Shown one piece after another: positions 8,395 to 10,554 of a stretch of 10,554 bases of DNA. The stretch's first letter is position 1. The number at the start of each line of letters is the position of its first letter. The DNA lies in NCBI GenBank assembly GCA_012031335.1, contig JAAUTT010000077.1, positions 1 through 10,554 of the forward strand, written 5' to 3'. The DNA comes from Bacteroidales bacterium (GTDB taxonomy: Bacteria; Bacteroidota; Bacteroidia; Bacteroidales; JAAUTT01). The notes under the pieces were generated by a model. It had not been told where the DNA came from. It searched no databases and saw nothing but the letters and a program-made list of their open reading frames with translations. A program made the position numbers and the translations under genes.

Positions 8395-9295
8395 TAAATG
8401 GGATAGAAGCATAAATGTAAATAAAATTCCTAATTGTACCTTTTAAACAAGCTATTTTTTAATGGCTTAAAATAATTCACTCTGATTTCAAATCCCAATC
8501 TTTTTACACTACCTTATCATCAATTTCGAAGGTAGAACAACAATATTCCGCTCTTATCCGTCAAATACTTCTTTTTTCAATAACGCTTTCTTCTATATTA
8601 ATGGTTACAAGTAAAAGGAAAGAGCATAAGAAATGTTGAAATTAATTCAAATTTTGTCATGGAAATATATTGAGTTTCTGTTTGGTAAAAAATAAAAAAT
8701 TCTCCTTTTTAAAGAAGAATTTTTCCAGAATGTTATAATGAAGTTGAAAGCAGAGTGTCCAAAAAGTCTAAACTGAGTGTCTTTTTTAGTTTGCTAATAT
8801 TCTATTTTTTAAGAGAATAAAATAAGATACAAGTTACCATGTTTCCACCTATCCATTTTTATAAAGGACGATTAAGGATTTTCCCTCGCGAAGCAGGGTA
8901 CCTTGAGATTCAGTCATGCATTACTGTTCCATATTTTACAACGGTGTATGTTGAATGAAGTATCGCCATCCGCAGCAATGGTTTTATGTTTGCAATTTAT
9001 GTCTGTTAATCACGACCAAAGGCTACGTTTTTGGTAATACCCAATAAACTATCAAGGTTTATGGGAAGTATCGCAGTTTTGGTATAATACAGCCATAAAC
9101 CCCCTCCTAAAGATATTAGCTGCACAGCTTCCTGCATCAAAGCTTAATGGTTTTGAAGTTCCAATGCCTGATTTAAATAGCAAAAAACTGTACTTATGTA
9201 TTATTTGGTGAACTTTTAAAAAAACCTGAATGGTTTGCAATCATACTTGTGCTATAAAGATAGCATAGGTTCACCATAACAGTAATATATACAAC
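8395..9295. other. Gene-poor stretch between two Sus-like operons
   Basis: About 900 bases carry no reading longer than about 62 codons and nothing I recognise on either strand. It should hold the promoter of the SusC/SusD operon near its left end, but I found no good TAnnTTTG element with a proper TTG partner. The strong hairpin at 8694-8724 divides it. The right part (8740-9295) contains GAGTGTC twice (8753-8759 and 8775-8781), GAAGTATCGC twice (near 8957 and 9065), and two small overlapping plus-strand readings at 8839-9047. It could be a decayed mobile element, an untranslated RNA locus, or simply a spacer. Confidence 0.5.
8694..8724 (-). terminator. Strong intrinsic-terminator-like hairpin, best on the minus strand
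   Basis: Arms 8695-8707 and 8712-8724 pair over 13 positions around a four-base loop. The only imperfect position, 8704 with 8715, is a G-U pair in minus-strand RNA but a C-A mismatch in plus-strand RNA. On the minus strand the stem is followed by two long U runs separated by one A (8687-8699). No gene is recognised upstream of it on that strand between here and the terminator at 9296. Weak plus-strand action is also possible because five T follow the stem there. Confidence 0.6.
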
Positions 9296-9329
9296 AAAAA
9301 ACCGCCTCAACAATAGCTGAGACGGTTTT
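9296..9329 (-). terminator. Intrinsic terminator of the second SusD/lipoprotein operon
   Basis: On the minus strand the stem is AAAACCGTCTCA, an eight-base loop, then TGAGGCGGTTTT followed by more T. The one imperfect position (9305 with 9322) is G-U in minus-strand RNA and C-A in plus-strand RNA, so it acts mainly on the minus strand. It begins 15 bases after the lipoprotein stop codon, exactly where an operon terminator is expected. Confidence 0.85.
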
Positions 9330-9344
9330 ACATCTATGGGTAAT

Positions 9345-9874
9345 CTATTCCTCTACTTTAATCGTTATGGTTTTCTCATCCCTGCTGGATTCATCTGAGT
9401 CCATTTCACCCCAACTGGTCGATATCATGGTAGCCTTGTAAGTTCCGGCTTTCCAATATGTATAAACAAGGTTTTTGCTGCTTGAAAGTAAATTTCCTTT
9501 TTGGGTAAAATCCTTGTTTTTGTAACGCTCATAATCGGAAGCTGAAACTTTGTATCCCCATTCTAAAGGATTACCAGAGGCATCTACCTTAGTTGCAACA
9601 CGAACACGGCAGCTGTCACCTGTCCAGATAGCCTGTAAATCGCCTTTTCCTTTAAATTCAAATTCAACAAAAGCAATCTTTTGATCTACACCATCAATTG
9701 TTTTTTGAACATTTTAACTGTGAGACTTTCTGAGCTGCTTACCACTCTTACCTTATCACCGTCTAACTGGTGAGCGGTAAAGCTTGCATCAGCTTCTTCA
9801 ACTTTAGATGTCTTTGAACAGCTAACAATGGTAGCTATTGACAGATAAAAGAATTATGTTTTATTATTTTTCAT
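9345..9874 (-). CDS. Surface-type lipoprotein with PKD-like C-terminal domain, reading frame damaged
   Basis: This is the last gene of the second Sus-like operon and probably an outer-membrane lipoprotein assisting the SusC/SusD complex in the SusE/F-like accessory position. It starts at ATG 9874 (MKNNKT), meets an in-frame TAA at 9854-9856, then continues to a lipobox IATIVSC (Cys codon 9818-9820) and a mature N-terminus SKTSKVEEADASF. One missing A at the run 9712-9715 separates SSSESLTVK from NVQKTIDGVDQK; correcting it opens the frame to TAG at 9345-9347, for 176 aa. The stop in the signal peptide disappears either with a single base change or with one A added at 9859-9862 and one T removed near 9845, giving MKNNKNIILLLSIATIVSC. 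The segments VEFEFKGKGDLQAIWTGD and VYTYWKAGTYKATMI resemble PKD-like beta-sandwich domains. I do not recognise a precise family. The terminator at 9296-9329 lies directly downstream. Confidence 0.72.
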
Positions 9875-9909
9875 ATTTATATTTTTATGTTTTAGAAACT
9901 CAGAAAATA

Positions 9910-9930
9910 TCCATGGTTGTTTATCATGGA
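9910..9930 (-). repeat. Intercistronic stem-loop between the second SusD-like gene and the lipoprotein gene
   Basis: Arms TCCATG (9910-9915) and CATGGA (9925-9930) pair perfectly around a nine-base loop. It lies in the 84-base gap between the two genes. It has no strong T run after it on the minus strand, so it is more likely an mRNA-processing or stability element than a full terminator. A six-base stem can also occur by chance. Confidence 0.35.
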
Positions 9931-9958
9931 CATTCCCTATGAATTATCTTTTTAAAGA

Positions 9959-10554
9959 TTAATTCCAGCCGTTTGGAACTTCCATTAACTTATTAACATC
10001 TTTTTCCCTTTGTGGAATAGGAAGTAATAAGTTTTTTTCAGAGAAGTTTCCTGTTTCGCCCTGAGTTGTTTTTTCACCATTCAGAATCGCTACGAAATCG
10101 AAAATTTTACCGTTTCTGTGCCAGCGAAGAAGGTCGAACCAACGTTGCTGTTCACCACAAAGTTCAATTTCACGCTCTCTTTTCAGAATATTCATGGCAG
10201 CGGTTTTGTCGCCTAATGAAGCATACTGGATTGCCCCAACTCTTTCACGAACCTGGTTAATCTGAGTTAAAGCATCGGCAATTTTATTATTCTGGATATA
10301 ACTTTCGGCCAAAAGTAATTTAACATCTGCTAAACGGGTAATAACGGTACTGATTTGTGATTCGGGACCTCCTTCTGAAACCTTAGCTTCATACTGTTGG
10401 TATTTTTTCCATCTGTAACCTTTTGGTGCAGTTGGATTAGCGTCCCCTGTATAAGTAACCGGAGTGTCGAAAGGATATGCTCCTTTTTTGCAATCCATGT
10501 CGCCGCCATAACCACCATCGCCGTAGAATGTATAGAAAGCACGGGGATCTACAT
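9959..10554 (-). CDS. SusD/RagB-family lipoprotein, C-terminal part, runs off the right edge
   Basis: This is the C-terminal 198 codons of a second SusD-like nutrient-binding lipoprotein. The frame is open to the edge: VDPRAFYTFYGDGG precedes an internal Met at 10498 that is not the true start. The C-terminal signature is strong: GYRWKKYQQYEAKV, ITRLADVKLLLAESYIQNNK, KREREIELCGEQQRWFDLLR and NLLLPIPQREKDVN, ending in GWN. It parallels the SusD at 3270-4817 block by block (WKKY, VLLM or VKLL, ELCGEQ, LLPIPQ, final WN), so the two are homologues. The signal peptide, N-terminal helices and expected SusC partner lie beyond the window. The lipoprotein gene follows 84 bases downstream and is likely cotranscribed. 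Confidence 0.94.
   Translation of the reverse strand, partial: VDPRAFYTFYGDGGYGGDMDCKKGAYPFDTPVTYTGDANPTAPKGYRWKKYQQYEAKVSEGGPESQISTVITRLADVKLLLAESYIQNNKIADALTQINQVRERVGAIQYASLGDKTAAMNILKREREIELCGEQQRWFDLLRWHRNGKIFDFVAILNGEKTTQGETGNFSEKNLLLPIPQREKDVNKLMEVPNGWN

Noticed and set aside
8258..8446. Plus-strand 62-codon reading over the SusC start
   Set aside because: Antisense to the SusC signal peptide and STN domain, no motif of its own.
8395..8700. Promoter of the SusC/SusD operon
   Set aside because: Only imperfect TAnnTTTG-like strings (for example the minus-strand TACCTTCG near 8527-8534) without a properly spaced TTG; not strong enough to list.
9052..9240. 62-codon minus-strand reading in the gene-poor stretch
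   Set aside because: No family features and mixed composition; treated as part of the unexplained interval rather than a gene.
10066..10542. Readings on both strands inside the partial second SusD
   Set aside because: Overlap a clear SusD C-terminal domain in the correct frame.
1..10554. CRISPR arrays, tRNA or rRNA genes, defence systems, phage genes
   Set aside because: Looked for on both strands by eye; no repeat-spacer pattern, cloverleaf, or recognisable defence or phage protein was found.

Overview
The window looks like AT-rich chromosomal DNA from a member of the Bacteroidota. The evidence is one complete SusC/SusD pair, the end of a second SusD, a surface-type lipoprotein, A/T-rich leaders with no Shine-Dalgarno sequence, and one near-consensus Bacteroidota -7 element. 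I cannot name the genus. No glycan-degrading enzyme lies inside the window, so the substrate of the Sus-like systems cannot be read from it.

Layout, left to right. (1) 129-1686, minus strand: a membrane sensor with a Cache domain, HAMP and PAS. Its reading may continue in broken frame to the left edge, where a receiver-like stretch lies at 1-113; no histidine-kinase core is seen. (2) 1687-2098: intergenic region between two divergent genes, holding a 14-bp palindrome and a weak promoter match. (3) 2099-3269, plus strand: NhaA Na+/H+ antiporter. (4) 3270-4817, minus strand: an intact SusD-like lipoprotein whose stop codon directly abuts the nhaA stop. (5) 4970-8394, minus strand: a SusC-like TonB-dependent transporter with an N-terminal STN domain, upstream of and co-oriented with the SusD gene. 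(6) 8395-9295: about 900 bases with no convincing gene but with a strong terminator-like hairpin. (7) 9296-9329: a minus-strand terminator closing a second operon. (8) 9345-9874, minus strand: a lipoprotein with a PKD-like tail. (9) 9959-10554, minus strand: the C-terminal part of a second SusD-like protein running off the right edge; its SusC partner is expected beyond the edge.

Functionally, SusC and SusD homologues form an outer-membrane complex: SusD is the surface lipoprotein lid and SusC the TonB-driven channel. The lipoprotein after the second SusD sits where accessory surface-binding proteins usually sit. NhaA and the sensor are housekeeping or environmental-response genes with no clear link to the uptake loci.

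The dominant oddity is that four of the five main genes are split by one-base indels, nearly all at A or T runs, and each conserved protein is recovered by adding or removing one base. Corrected lengths are 389 aa for NhaA, 1141 aa for SusC, 518 aa for the sensor up to its first stop, and 176 aa for the lipoprotein. I read this as uncorrected homopolymer sequencing or assembly error rather than gene decay. Apart from that, the content is ordinary for a Bacteroidota genome. I see no clear sign of an undescribed system; the best leads are the gene-poor stretch at 8395-9295, the accessory lipoprotein, and the sensor's unclear C-terminus.
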